A DNA stretch of 64,000 nt, from positions 5,332,001 through 5,396,000 of the forward strand of contig WWBZ02000001.1 of NCBI GenBank assembly GCA_011503125.2, read 5' to 3'. How positions within the stretch are numbered: the stretch's first letter is position 1; the number at the start of each line of letters is the position of its first letter. Shown here piece by piece: positions 9,828-22,534 of the stretch. The notes under the pieces were generated by a model. It made no database searches. It saw nothing but the letters and a program-made list of their open reading frames with translations, and was not told the origin of the DNA. The translations under genes were made by a program, and so were the position numbers. Origin of the DNA: Botryosphaeria dothidea (Eukaryota > Ascomycota > Dothideomycetes > Botryosphaeriales > Botryosphaeriaceae).

Positions 9828-12749
9828 AGCAGGACACAAGCGGCTGCACTGTCAGCCCCACAAGAGACCTGTCCCCGGACTGCTTGCTGCAAAGCCGAAG
9901 CCGCGACCTGTGGAGGAACCGCCACTTTCAACATCATCGGCTAGACGCAGACTTGCCCGAAGCGAGGTGGAAACGGAGTCCCGCTTCAACGGCCGGATAT
10001 GGGGGAGAGGCGAAGGAATCATCACATACAAGAATAGATATCCAGCGGTACGCGCGGAACGAGGCAGGGGGGTTTTCCGAGCGAGAGAGGCTGGATTTCC
10101 CAACGATTTAGAAAACGGGATGCGAGGCTCTTGGCAAGCATCATATTCCCCATAATTTTCTTCTCCTTTTGTTCGACTTCATGTTGTTCTGCATAGCCAA
10201 GGGCGTTCAATAGGATTCGGTATGGCGCAGCACCGTGGCGTGAGCGAGCCAGCGGGTTTGTCTTTACGGCGAAAGGGGAAGAGCAATTGGCAAAAACGGA
10301 AATGAGCGCAAGTTATTGAAAGGCTATGGGGTTCGCGTATGTGCATGGAAGGTGTGGAGCATCCTCTCACTGCCTCCATTCCTCTGGGCCGGTGTGCATT
10401 GGCTTGCGGTCTTTCTTGCTTTGCATGCATACATTCGCCAAATACGCCACATCGATGTGTGGGAAGCTTACGCGCGATGAGCCAAACCACAAAGGGGATA
10501 CCTTCGTAGTATCATGCACGAAAGATTCTTCCTTCAGTAAGATTCGAGCATTCGTTCTCTAGTGAGATCTTAACAAGCGGCAAATAATGTATATTGCTTT
10601 CCTCCGCTAACCGATTATACCCGCCCCATTGCGGGGCCAGTCCTCTCGCGTTCGCAATGCTTCCCGCTTTCCGAGCTTGCATGGCGCACGGCATGGAAGG
10701 GGGGTCCACCACCACCATCAGCAAAGCAGGCGGCGGGGCAGCGCGAGTGGCGTTCCCCGCTGTCATTCTGTTAAACTCCCTTGAAAACAGGGGAACGCCA
10801 CGGGAAAAGCAAAGAGGGAAAGAAAAAAGCAATGATACTCTGCGAAAAGGGACCGGATCGTTGTCTAACTGGAAATTAAGACATCACTAGCAGCTCCAGC
10901 AGCCTGCTCGTAACGTATTTTTAGTGTCCTTCAGGATGCTTCACCTCGCTTTTGCCTCCTCGGACAAGTGTTAGCACGTGAGTTTAGTCGGGGCAGATGG
11001 GATGGCATGGTTCCGGTGGGATGACGAAGGGAAAGACCAGCTCAAGAAGGTGAGGCGAAAGGAAGGGAAGGCAATGTCTTTCGAGAAGAAAGCCAGCCGG
11101 GCTGCCTCATCCCCACAGAAACTCAAAGATCCACTGAAAATTTCGTCTCGTGACAGGCGGTGGTGGCTAGGTTGTGCAGAAACGGCCGGGTCGCACTAAG
11201 AAGCGCGAAGGTACGTATCACTGAGTAATGTGCGTATGCTGGCCGGTCGAATTGAGACGGGACGGCTGGCAATAGATGAATTCGCCGCCCAACTGTCGGC
11301 CGCGTGAATCAGTGCAGTTCCGTGATCAGCGAGTGCTTCTGTTTGGTCACTCGAATGATATTTATCACGGGTGGGAGGAAGTCCGCTGAGAGACAGAGAT
11401 GGCAAGATGGCAAGAAAAAGGCTTTTGTTTCCATAGACTATGGTCTCTGGTCAACTGAGAAGGCCGATCACAACCGCATTATCCACATGCTACCATCCAC
11501 GTCAATCCTTTCTTCATTCGTTTCCCAAACTGTTCACAATTTCCACCTGCCTTACACGCCTCACTTTTCCACCGCTCGACATGTGATGACGAGAAGGAAA
11601 AAGATACGAAGACGTAGGCAGTCGCTCCACTCAGTGCAGCGACAAGTTTGAGGAACACTATTCCCCTCTGACGGCCTGTTCTGAATACCCCAAAACCCAG
11701 CGAGAGCACAGAGAAACCACAGTGCTCGCAAAAGACAAGAACACTCCGTACCTCAAACCCCCATCCTTCCGTATCCCAAACCCCCATTTGAACCAGTTTC
11801 GCCCTGAAACAACGGAGACTTTCAATTGACACCCACTCAAAGAACCTGAGCGGAGAGTTGAACAAATCCAGGGAGAGACTGGCTATGAAACAGACCCAGC
11901 TCAATGATGTAAAAGTAAATCAAGATATTAGCTTCCAAGAAACATCAAGAAGCTTGTGAAAGAACCAGCCCAGATATTTCGCGTCACAAGTTACCGTTGC
12001 GATTGAAATGGTGCAAACGCGAGACTCGGACTGCAAGAGCAAAAACATAAACAAACGTTTTAGGTGGGGGCAATTCCCCCTTTTCGGATGATCAAACTAT
12101 CATCCGTGGAGTTTCCTCTCGTTCTCTCCTTTTGGTGTTTTCCTTCGGTGTGTTTTAACCTCGACTTCGTTCGCGTGTCGGAGAATGGAATAGGCCAGGA
12201 AGGACTGGGCATCGTAAATGCCAGCAGACTAAGACGGCTGGCTATGAAAAATTTCGCTTGGAGAAGTTGAAACCGCCCAAGGGATTGTGAGATGACGGAA
12301 AGAGGATGCAGAAACCGAACAAGGCCACAGCCTTGAACAACAGCCCGTGAGTAATATACGACAGCGAGTTGATAAGAGAATTCCCCAAAAAACAGCAGAG
12401 TTTACTTGTCGCCTTCCTTTCCCCTTTCGCGGCGCATGGCATTCATCGTGACCCGTTCATGAGTGTGTTTTATTTACGTGGACGAAGGACCCTACTCCTG
12501 GAACCATACATGTACAAGGCGTAAAGGGGTATCCGAAGTGCAAGGTCATTCGACGAAAGTGCGCCTCCCTTGAGATGCCCGGAAACTGCAATGCTCGGCA
12601 CATATACACGGATGTGCAGCTGCCAAAGGCGGATCGATGTTCGTCGATGCATTAATCGTGAAAACTAAGACAGTACTAAGAACTTTTGAGCGTAATAGCA
12701 TCACCTCGGAAAGGAATGTTGCAAGCATTCGATAATGACGGTGTCGAGA
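9828..12749. other. Intergenic, no supported gene
   Basis: About 2.9 kb between the RING-protein stop and the C2H2 regulator stop, whose 3' ends face each other. Short ORFs occur in all frames (for example 10594-10890 + and 11479-11904 -), with no recognisable domain, no consistent codon preference and no splice-linked partner. The two 3' UTRs lie here. Confidence 0.6.
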
Positions 12750-15700
12750 TCAAGAGGTAATGGAGCTCTCAGCTCTGGCGTGTACATGGTTGGCGTGCGC
12801 CTCAAGCGCGCGAGCCATGACATGAGTGACTATAGGTTGTTAGTGGACGCTCATGAGGACTCTCGACTTTTGTCAACTTACCAGGCCAGACAGCGGCATG
12901 TTCCAACATATATGCCGTCACCAAAAGGAGCTTGCTTCCATGTCCATAGTTATTCAGTGCTGGGAGTCCTATTCCTGCCGGCGAGCCCATGTTTCCAGAT
13001 TCCAGAGAGATCTTCATCTCGGCGTTGCTTAAGATCTCAGCGATTTTCTGCAGAAGCTTGATGTCCTCGTCTTCTAGGAGCATTATCGCAGGCACTTGAG
13101 AGTAATCAATGTCGGTTTTGCCAAGAATTCCCATATACCGACCGACGCGTTCCTGCACAGTGGCTACCCATTCCGCCAGAACCTGGGCGCAATCGAAAGT
13201 GCACATTGCGGACTGGATGGGGAGCTCTCTAGAAGTGAAGTCGGCGAAAGTGACACCGAGCTTATCTGACATAGAAAGTGAGTCGGCGGCGTAAAAGGCC
13301 GCCTTGCGCAGATGGCGCTCACGTTTCGAAGACTTGGCCGTGGAGAAGCCACCGTTCGACATCATGCCAGACTCGGAGAAATCCGGAGCTGTGGCGTTAA
13401 TACCACCCGGAGAACTGCTCGCTGCCGCACTCCGACTGGAGTTCACGTCGGACGATGCATCCGAATCCGTCTCAGCATGCTGGATGATCTCATCGCCTCT
13501 TGCCAGCTCTTCGGCCATGGCATCAAAATCGCGCGCCCAAAAGCCTTCTTTCGATCGTGCAAGACTGACGAACAGGCGCACATAGGCAAGATCCAGAAGA
13601 GGAATGCTGTCGGCAGGGAGAGGGCCATAAGGATTGGGCCTTTCCAGACTGTGATGGGGGTTAGCCCTCCATGCAGCTTGCCAAGCCTTCAGCGCAGGCT
13701 CGATCTGGTTGTGCATCTGCTCCGTCTCAGCCGTGGTCCATTGCCGACCGTTATGTCTCTGCCTCGTCTCCCAAATGTAGACGTGGAGGGCATTGATCAA
13801 CACGTAGCAACCAAAAGTGCTCGGTTTCAGAACACTCTCAGAAAATTCGTCGCGGTAGATTGAGCCTCCTTGCATGCCAGAGCGCTGACGTTCACTTGCG
13901 GTGAGCAAATGGGTGAGGGCGTCAGCAAAAGCGATACCTTTCTGCGAGGATATTTGTGGACCTCCCATCGCTACCCATGCTTGTGCATTCTCGGCGGCCC
14001 ACAGGTCTTCCTCACACGGAAGTTCCAGGTGCAACTCGGAATTCAAAATTCTCGGGGCGTGGTTGTACCCGATGACCGTGAGACTTGAAAGCACGAATAC
14101 GGCGTACAAGGTTCGCTTGCGTTCCTCCTGTGTCTTCCAGCGGATCCACTGTGAATGCTCGTCGAGGCTCGCCCATTGATTAGAAGCTTGTCCGTCGTCG
14201 GCCATGTCGATATCGCTGTCGCCGTTGTTACGCAAAGTAGGCTCGTCCACGGGCTGATCGAGATTGGCGGCCTTTGCCAGACTAACGAGGGCAGCGCAAT
14301 GGGTGTACGCCACGTCGTTAGCCTGCTTGTCGCCACACTGGTGACCGTAGATGAGATTAAGTAGCATCGACTGCACCAGCCAAAGGGGCGTGGTGTGACC
14401 GCTAGCGTCATGCATGGGATTGAAACCATTGACGGCTGCTGCCAAGTCTGCCCTCCGCCGTTCCTCGAGGTAGAACAAAATCATCTTCTTTGCAGCTTCA
14501 AAAAGTTCCTTGCCCGCAGCATGCTCGAACTCGTACAGGGCTCCGATGGCGGCCATAGCAAGGATCAAGCATTCTCCACCACCGACGGTACCTCCGTGGC
14601 CAAAAGTTGCAGCACGCGGGTTGGTCGAGTAAAGCGGAGAGTCGAAAGAAAGCGTCGGAATGTGTAAGAAAGGCATGTGCGGCTGGAAATACTGAACGTA
14701 GGCGTTGACAAATCGTTGGAGATCGCTAGTGCTGGGCAGCGAAGGCAGCTGTGCGGAGGGCATGGTGGGGAGCCCAGGCGACAAAGGCGAGCTGATAGCC
14801 GGCTGCGAATACTTCCGTTGGTTGGAACTATAATTCATCGCCTGCGACAAGCTCATGAGGAGAGACTGTCGAGTGGCATCAGTGATTGAATCTGTTGAGA
14901 CGGAGGTCACCGAGCTCTGGCGAGCGCTGCCGTTGACTGAAGAGGAAGCTATACTTGTGCTATCAGAATTGAAAGTCGCAGGTGGATGGAAGTACTGGTT
15001 GGGCATTCCAGGAATGCCTGCAGTCGGACTCATTGAGTTCAACGGCTGAGGCGAGGAAAAATACATGTCCTGCCCGTTGTTCTGATCCTGAATCTGCTTT
15101 GGAGAGACGGTGTTGAGCGGATCCATGAGCTCTGGGAAGACAGCATTCATGGCCTCCATTGATATCGAGCTGGTGTCGATCATCGACGTCGCATTTAAAG
15201 AACCCTGCCACATAGAGCCTGTGGATTGCGCCTGTTGGTTGGACCCGTCGAGCATGACCTCGCTGAAACCACTTTGGCTCGCAGTACTGATGGCAGAGGG
15301 CGAAGACTCATCCACAGCATTTTCGTTTGAGCCAGCATTCAGGTTGAGAGAGCTGTCCAGGCCAGCCATCCAATCAAACTCATCCTCCTCGATACCAGCG
15401 CTGGCCGAGAAAGGAGGGAAAGTGCCGAAAGGAGATGCGGGCGTTCCCAGCGAGCCACTGAAGTGTAACTGTGCGGGGTTGATGGTAGATCCAGATGCGA
15501 ATAGCTTATCCAGATCCATCATGTGATCGAACCCCGGGATGGGAGCGGTCCGCAGGCCGCCACCCAAGCCCATGCCCAGGTGTGTATCAATTTTCGGTAA
15601 TCCGTGATGATTGCTGTGGTCCATGGTGTTTTGCATCCCACGAAAATCGAAATTGTGAGAACCAGCGAAGCCCGAAAGGCTCGGATGATGGCTGTGGCCG

Positions 15701-16343
15701 TGACTATGGCCTATGGGGATGCCGGGACTCCTTGCTGACGTGGTGTTGTGTGCAGCGAGCAAATTGTTCAGAGCGCCAGCGTCGATATGACTTATGGTGT
15801 TCGCCCTGGGGCGAGCGGTAGGACCTCCAGCACCCACACCGCTATTAGCGGTGCTAGCGATCGAGTTCTTACGCACTCTGTTTGCTGCCCCGTTAGGGGG
15901 GATACCTGTTGTACTCTCACGACGACCATTTCTGGGCCTGGAGGATGCAGCTCCAGCCTGATGCAGCTTCTGCTGATGTCGTAGTAGCAGGTCGCGTCTG
16001 GCGAAGCATCTGGTACATTGCGGGCATTCAAAGGGCTTCTCTTTTGTGTGCGAGCGCTCGTGACGCTTCAGGTGCTCTAATCTCGCAAACGAACGACCAC
16101 ATGTGCCGCAGACGTGCGGCCTGGGCTTGTCGGTTTTAGGCGGGGGGAAAGTCGCATTAGGAGCGGGCTGCGAGGAGTCGGCTTTGGAATTGGGAGAGGA
16201 TCCTGTTGGGTGGTGAGAGGTTAGCGGGGCACTCTAGCAGGCTGTCAAACGCCTGGTGTGTCGAGTGGGGAGAGCATGCCTTTGACGTCTGCGGATGCGT
16301 CGCCGGCGTTGTTCGCAGCATCTACTGTTGCAGGGGCAGCCAT
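12750..16343 (-). CDS. C2H2 zinc-finger and Fungal_trans transcription factor (ADR1/AmdX-like)
   Basis: Three inferred exons (16343-16251, 16167-12882, 12829-12750) give about 1152 residues. Two adjacent C2H2 fingers occupy about 51-71 ([20 protein letters not shown], ligands C51 C54 H67 H71) and 79-100 ([20 protein letters not shown], ligands C79 C82 H95 H100), joined by an SHTKEKPF linker. A long His/Ser/Asn-rich region follows, then a fungal-specific regulatory domain from about 505 ([20 protein letters not shown]). This architecture is that of ADR1/AmdX-like regulators of carbon or nitrogen source use; the exact ortholog is uncertain. A 3' intron with a textbook donor and branch point replaces the apparent end and gives a new C-terminus, [19 protein letters not shown]. 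The exon 1-2 junction is less certain: [10 protein letters not shown] in exon 1 is family-like but several acceptors compete. The main body was read past the first GTG in frame. Confidence 0.85.
12830..12881 (-). other. Last intron of the C2H2 regulator gene
   Basis: A 52-nt intron with donor gtaagt, branch cactaac and acceptor ctatag. It joins HAAVWP to [10 protein letters not shown] and moves the stop to 12750-12752. Reading straight through gives an unrelated tail ending at 12802. Confidence 0.9.
16168..16250 (-). other. First intron of the C2H2 regulator gene (acceptor uncertain)
   Basis: Donor gtttga follows LSPLDTPG. A frame-preserving acceptor (cgcag) at 16168 gives an 83-nt intron. 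A better-placed acceptor (acccaacag) exists 30-odd bases nearer the branch point cgctaac but would shift the frame unless exon 1 differs. Confidence 0.45.
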
Positions 16344-19300
16344 GGTCGAATCGGAAGCAGGCTCGAGTATCTCTGGCATGCCGGAGGGTGCGTCTCTCTA
16401 CACACCGCCACGTCTGTGTCGGTCGGGGGCAGACGTCGTCCACCAGAAATGTTCAGCAGCTCGCAGGGAGACGTGTCGCAGCCAGCTCGGGGGCGTTGGC
16501 AGGCAATGGCAGGCACGACAGAGCTCCGGGTACTGGGCTAGGTACGCGGCTGGTACAAGTAGGTAGCTTGCTGAGCGGGAACTGTGCTCGCGGGACACGC
16601 GGGACGGGCAGGGCGCGGGGCAGAACGCGGCGGGCAGCTGGCGGACGTCAGACTGGAGACTGGCATGGCATACGGTCAGCGGGCGCGTCAATGCATCGCG
16701 GGTGCAGGAGAGTACCTATTCGTCGCTCGGGCCTTTGGGCGGAGAGCTATGCACAGCTCGCAGCGGCGTGACTCGGAGGGCGGAGTTAAGATTGGCTCGA
16801 GGGCGCTTCAACGCCGGGCGGGAATGGAGCGCGCTCGTCGCTGGCGGACATGCACCGTGGGCGACAGGTAATTGAGAGAGAGTATGGGAGAATTGCGCAG
16901 TGCTGGGACAATTGTGGCGAGTAAGCAGCAGAGTCGCAGAGTCGCAGGCTGGAGCCCGGCTGGGGAGGTGTGAGGCCGAGCGAAGCGCAGGGCCAGGGTA
17001 GGGTACAAGCCGTCCGGGGCCCAGCAAGTCAGCTGCGCAGCCGTCTAGAGACGGCGTTTAGCTTTCGCACTGAAACTAACCGGCCTATCCGATGCGGGCT
17101 ACTCGAGCAGCCGATCCTGAATTTCGGACTGCTTCCAGAAATTCTCGATGCGTGAGTCGTCGCAATTGCGCTGTTGCAACCCGGATTCGAGATTCGAGCG
17201 CGGGCACTGGCGGGCCAGGGCTGGGGCGAGCGCTGCGTTCGGCCTGTGGTTGGCGCGCAGCGGGCTGTTGCGGCGCGAGAACGACTGACTTGTGGCACTG
17301 CGACACGGCGTCTGGGGGCGGGCTAGGAGCAGCAAACAATGCTGGCGAGTCCCATCCAGCGAGGGCCTGGGAGCTTGGGGGGGTGCAGGACGGGCGCTGG
17401 CTAACGGGTGAATTGGCTGCAGCAGAGGGTCCACCGATCTCAGGGTTCACGGCCGGGCGTGGAGATTGAGGCGGGAGTGCGAAATGCTGCTCCAAAGGGG
17501 GAGTGAGCGAGTGAGGTCGCAGGCGCCTTAGTCAAGAGCAGCGACGGTGCGATGGATGCCAGGCGATCTTCTACCATCGCGAGAGCGTGCAAGCGTCGAA
17601 CCAGGCCTTCGAGGCGCGCGTTGCATGACACAGCCAGAAGCTTTGACGACAAGTAGCATGGGTCGCTCGACTCGACGCCGCGTGCTGCGGCAGGGCCATG
17701 CACCATCATCCGGCCTCGGGTTCTTCGAACAGAACGGTAAGTAACTACTGTATTTGCGTACTGAACGGCCGCCTGCTGCAGCCCGCCAGCCCGCCAAACC
17801 GCCGCCAGCCCACCACGCCCACGCCCACAGCGGACCTTGTGCCGTCTTTATTCCTTGCGTTATAGCCTCGCCGCCGACAATTGCCCGTCTTGCAGTCCGC
17901 AGTCCGCATCCTGCCCGCTGAACATCGAGATTCCCCGGCCCATCACCAGCCCGGGTGCCGTTGGGCGATACCTTTTGTCATCCATTTCCCGCTGCGACGC
18001 CCATCTGTATCAAACACCAGCATGGATTCCCCATACAACCGTCCCGCAGGCAACGGCACGGTGGCTTGGGGCACGCATGCTTGCCCAACGTGCGCCGTCT
18101 TATTGGCCAACAGCGCGCTGGCCGTCCCTGAGCGCGCGCGCTGCAGGCAGCGTTGCGAACTGCGCCGAGGGCACGCACGCCTGCCTCGCTCCCTTCGGAG
18201 ATAGATGCTGGCCAGACTTCCGAGAGATCGAGCTACGCCTGCTGAGGCCTGCTGCGCGCGCAGGCATGCACGTCTCCAGCACGGCGGACCCGCATGCGTT
18301 GGCTTCCTCGACGCATCCTCGCCCAGCGCCATGGACAGAGGCGCATCGTGGGAGGCCGCTACTGCCGCGGCACGTTCTCCTGGCGCGCGCCCGGGGTCGA
18401 GGAGGGAGCCGTGTCAATCAATTTCCCTCTTGCGCGCGTCTTTCAGGGCGGCGATGGGACCCTACGCGGCCGTGACGATGTGCTTGCCACTCATCTGGGC
18501 AGAAATCTGGGGTAGAAACGGGTACGTATCGTAATGATACGCGGAACACGAGCCAGACACGGAGGCCATGCCCAATCCTGCCCATGGCTCCGCTGGCGGA
18601 TGACCCCAGATTTTCTGGCGCCCGAGCCAGTCTGCGCCGCCTGCGCCGCTAGCCCGGCCCCCCTGCTTCCTGCCGCCGGAGGCCATTGGTGCCGCTTGGG
18701 ATCCCACGCTGCAGCGCAGTAGCCGCTAACGCTCCGTCTGTCGCCGGCGGGCTTGAGCGGCCGAAATTGGCGCAGCGCTGCCTGGGCAGGCGGGACTGAG
18801 CTATGGATCTGGTCCGGCATGGCACGTCGCGCGCTGCTCCATCATGGACCTGGACGCTCTGGACGCCACGAGCGCAATTTCGGAGGGGGCTGGCCGCTCC
18901 GAGCCTCGTCCCTGGCGACGTTGCAGCGCGTGCACGGCAGCGGCATGAGCAGGAGCACCACGGCCAGCTCCCTCAACCACGCCGCCAAGCCCTGGATAGA
19001 CACGGCCGCGCGCTAGCACGCCCCGACGGCCGCTGTGGGCCATTACGCAGCGCAACGCCGCACATGACCTGACGAGCGAAGCACTGCCAAGGGCGGTCGG
19101 AGAAGGCTACATTGGGCGGCGCGACCCACGCGCTCCAGGCGACGTGGTCAGCAAGATTGCCAGGCACGCCGTCCAGCGACCTGCTCACCACACCATCAAA
19201 GCCTCTTTGGGGCCGGTTGGACTTGCGAAAATGACGCAGTTGACGCAGGCCGGGCGCATCGTCAGGGCACCCAGGTCCAGAGCGGGCGGCGGGCGGGTGC

Positions 19301-22300
19301 GTTGCGAGCCTACTACTAATAGCGGACAAGCTATAGCGGCTAGAGGGCACTGCACTCTCCACGATGCTGCGCAAAACCCGTGATGTGTGACGGTGTCGGC
19401 TCGCTGATCACGGTCTGCGCCGCCGCCACCAGCCAGCCAGCCGTTTTGCGTATCTGTCTGTCTGCCTGTCTTCCGGCGGCAGCGATCCCGATCACCGAGC
19501 CGTTTGCCGCCATTCTTCATAGCTGAGCCTTGCCGGCGCAGCCTGACGTACTTGTGCTGCCGACGCAGCCAAGGACAAGGGAGGCGGCCATGGTAGCAAC
19601 GGCATCTCGTCCTGCGTTCTCCGCAGCTGGGGCCGTTGCTCGGCACGCCATGGTGTCAACAGCGGCTTGCTACAGCCACAGGTGCTCCCATTGACGTAAG
19701 GGCTGCGCGCGCTGCTGCGTCCGGTCGTCCGCCGCGCTCGAGCAGTGGTGGTGGCTCGAGGATAGTTCATGCGGCAGTGCAGATCAGGGTTTGCCGCCGA
19801 GAGAGAGGCGTTGGCAGCCCTCAGCGGCACGGCCATTGAGAGCTCCTTGCAGTCTCTCGTGCAGCGTGGGGACGGTTCCCGGGGATTGATACGTCAATGC
19901 TGGAGCAAGGACCGGCGAATGCGCTCAAAGTAGCGGTGCTCGCAAATTGATGGCTCAGCGCATCTCACGCCTGTGCTGCAGGATCAAGCGGACGCTGCAT
20001 CCATCCAGGACGATCTCCGGCGGCGCAGGTCTGCCAGTCAACAAGGGAGAAGTATCCGACTGCACGTCAATCAGCAGGAAGGAGGATCATCATGTCCGAA
20101 GCTAGCAGCGACGACGTTATGGCACCCACCCAGGCGCAGCTCAACCGTTTATCACGGCATCGCCACGCGGGTATCTATTCGCGCAGTGCGGCCGTCTGGC
20201 TTCCGACTTCCGGGTGGGCCTTCTCGCCAGGACTGCCTCGGACGACATGCACGAGACATCGTAAGCGGGACGGCTCGAGAGGACTGGCGGAGGCTCCGTC
20301 GCTAATTGCCGTCGTCAGATCAAGCGTGCGGCAGGCCACGGTTTCTCCGGACGAACAAGCGTGCAGAAAGATGATGCAGTTCTCGCAATAATAATATGTA
20401 CAGCCCACTTCGCGCGAAACGCCCCACTTGCCGCCTTTGGAGCGATCTTTATCGGCTCTGCCTTCTTGGTACCGTTAAGCCGACCGCCCCTTGGTCTGGG
20501 CGCAGCCCGCGGGCCAGTCGGGGCCGGGGCCCGTCGCGATGCCTGCCTGCGCTGTTCTGCAACAAGCTGCTGAACGCGAGAGTGTCCACTGTGCGAAGTA
20601 ACGCAACGGCGTGACAACCGCCGTCCAGCGTCCTTCGCCGACCGCGTCCACTTTTGAGGCTGAGTCTGGCGTGCCTTGAAACGCCGCCATTAGCAGATCA
20701 TGTGTCCGGAGCGCCTCGCCAGCCTCGTCTGCGGTGGCCCTCACTGTAGCTTCATGCCCGCAAGGAACCTCCCTGACTCGAGCCGCAAATGCTCCGCCCG
20801 CAACCTGGGCATTGGGATGTGGAGCAAGCTTCACGACCAAACTGGCTTGCGCAGATCAAGGCTAATTGTAATAGAATTTTCCACTCAAGCTCGCCAACAC
20901 GCCAGAAGACGAGCACGCGACTGGCAAAGTCCTCGACGACCAGGACTGCGTGCCGGAACCTTGGAGCGCTCTGACTTTATTTGCTGCCGGTTTCAGCTGC
21001 AAGTCACCCTCAAATGCGTCGGGGTGAGGCGTCCTGTCTCTGTGGCAGCACAAGCCAACAGCGTAGGTGTGAGGGAGACGGCGAGGATGCCATGTATTCT
21101 CCAGCGCCTACCTCAACGCCGCCTTTACGGTTTGCGTGAAGAGGAAATACCGAATACGAATGAAACCCCGTCGGGCGGATGCAGCCTCCATCGCTGACAT
21201 TCAAATCTACCGTACGCCGGTCTGGACCGCATTCCCAAAGGCTATGTACGAAAATTTAATTCACGCTGTCAACCACCTATCATTGGTCTGACATATTCTG
21301 CTTCCGCGCATGTATGTATTCCACGCTGCCGTGGCACCTCTTGCTCAACATCCCGCCACATCCTGCATGAACCACTCGTCTCGCCTTACTCGCGTCAACG
21401 ACGCGCCCTTGGCAACGACCTTCATTAATTGTCCAGAACAACAAAAGTGTTCTCATGACGCAAAAGTCCTTCGGGTCATCCCGACTACTAGCTTTTACCA
21501 GGAAACACGGCTCACCTCAGCCCTAGCCAAAGGCCAGAACGAGAAAGCGTCATATTCATGAAACAGCCAATGTCCCCGGCAAAAAATAAAGCACTTATTG
21601 GACCCCAATCCATTCCAATACCGCAAAAAGAAACAAAGCACGCAGTTCTTCGGCTTCTCGGTCTACGTTGGTCGTGCTCGCCGTCAAAGAGAGTAGCTAT
21701 TTCTTCTCCATCTTGCCTCTGCAAGCATCTGGAGCCGGCAACGAGGCAAAAGGATGCGTCAGTTGGTATTACGCTATGCAGCGATCGCCGGCACATCCCG
21801 TCATAGTCATTGGGTTCCAACAACAACAACAACAACAACAGAAGAGCTTGGATAACAGTGACGAGAGCAGGTGAGCCGGCAGCAAGAACGCGCAAGCCGG
21901 ATGGTGAGCATGAGCTGACCGTCATCCAATCGACGTCTTCCGTCATTCTGAAACAAGCAGGCTGCAGCACCACCCCCACAATCCCAGCGGCGGTAGATCC
22001 TGTGCTACTTGGACAGAGATGACATCCAGTCGCAGTAGACTACAGGAGGGATGCTGACCTGTGACCAATTGCAAAATGTATCATCGTTGTACTTTCCCCG
22101 TCGTGCGACGTCGGCCGACCTGTCAGGCGGGTTAACTGGAAGGTTAGCCTTGTACCGCCGGGATCGACAACACGTGGTGGTTCGCATTAGCAGGCGCTTT
22201 TCCTTTCGTTTTCGTTAGGCTGCTTACTCCCGACGTCTATGGCAACTTATCCGGGAGGTGGTTGGACTTGCCGTCCGCTGTACATACTATCTCATTTTTG

Positions 22301-22534
22301 TGACGATCCTTTGTTCTTTTCCTCCCGTCTAGATTCCTTCTTGAGCATGCGCAAACATTCAGGTATGTAAGATTGTGCTAAAATCTGGCGGTGAAATAGG
22401 GCAAGGAGTCAATCAAGAATTGAAGACTAATCAAAGGTAGAAGCTGCACAACTTCAGCACGAGAACAGGCTTGCTTATGTGATCTTAATGTGTAAACTGA
22501 TTATCAGTAACTCATTTCTGTTTAGAATTAGCCT
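16344..22534. other. 6.2-kb gene-free interval upstream of the C2H2 regulator
   Basis: Very GC-rich from about 16.4 to 20.6 kb and then more AT-rich. It holds many overlapping ORFs up to about 210 codons on both strands, with Arg/Ala/Pro-dominated composition expected of random GC-rich sequence. None shows a domain, a splice-linked continuation or a consistent frame. A (CAA)8 repeat lies at about 21818-21841. It probably includes the promoter and a long 5' leader of the regulator gene; no transposon ends or long internal repeats were noticed by eye. Confidence 0.55.
21818..21841. repeat. (CAA)8 microsatellite
   Basis: Eight CAA units in an otherwise unremarkable non-coding stretch. Confidence 0.9.

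Noticed and set aside
17837..18475. 212-codon ORF upstream of the C2H2 regulator
   Set aside because: GC-driven open frame; overlapping ORFs of similar size on the opposite strand and no motif.
20361..20573. 70-codon ORF with a membrane-like stretch
   Set aside because: One hydrophobic run in an isolated small ORF; no splice partner and flanking frames equally open.
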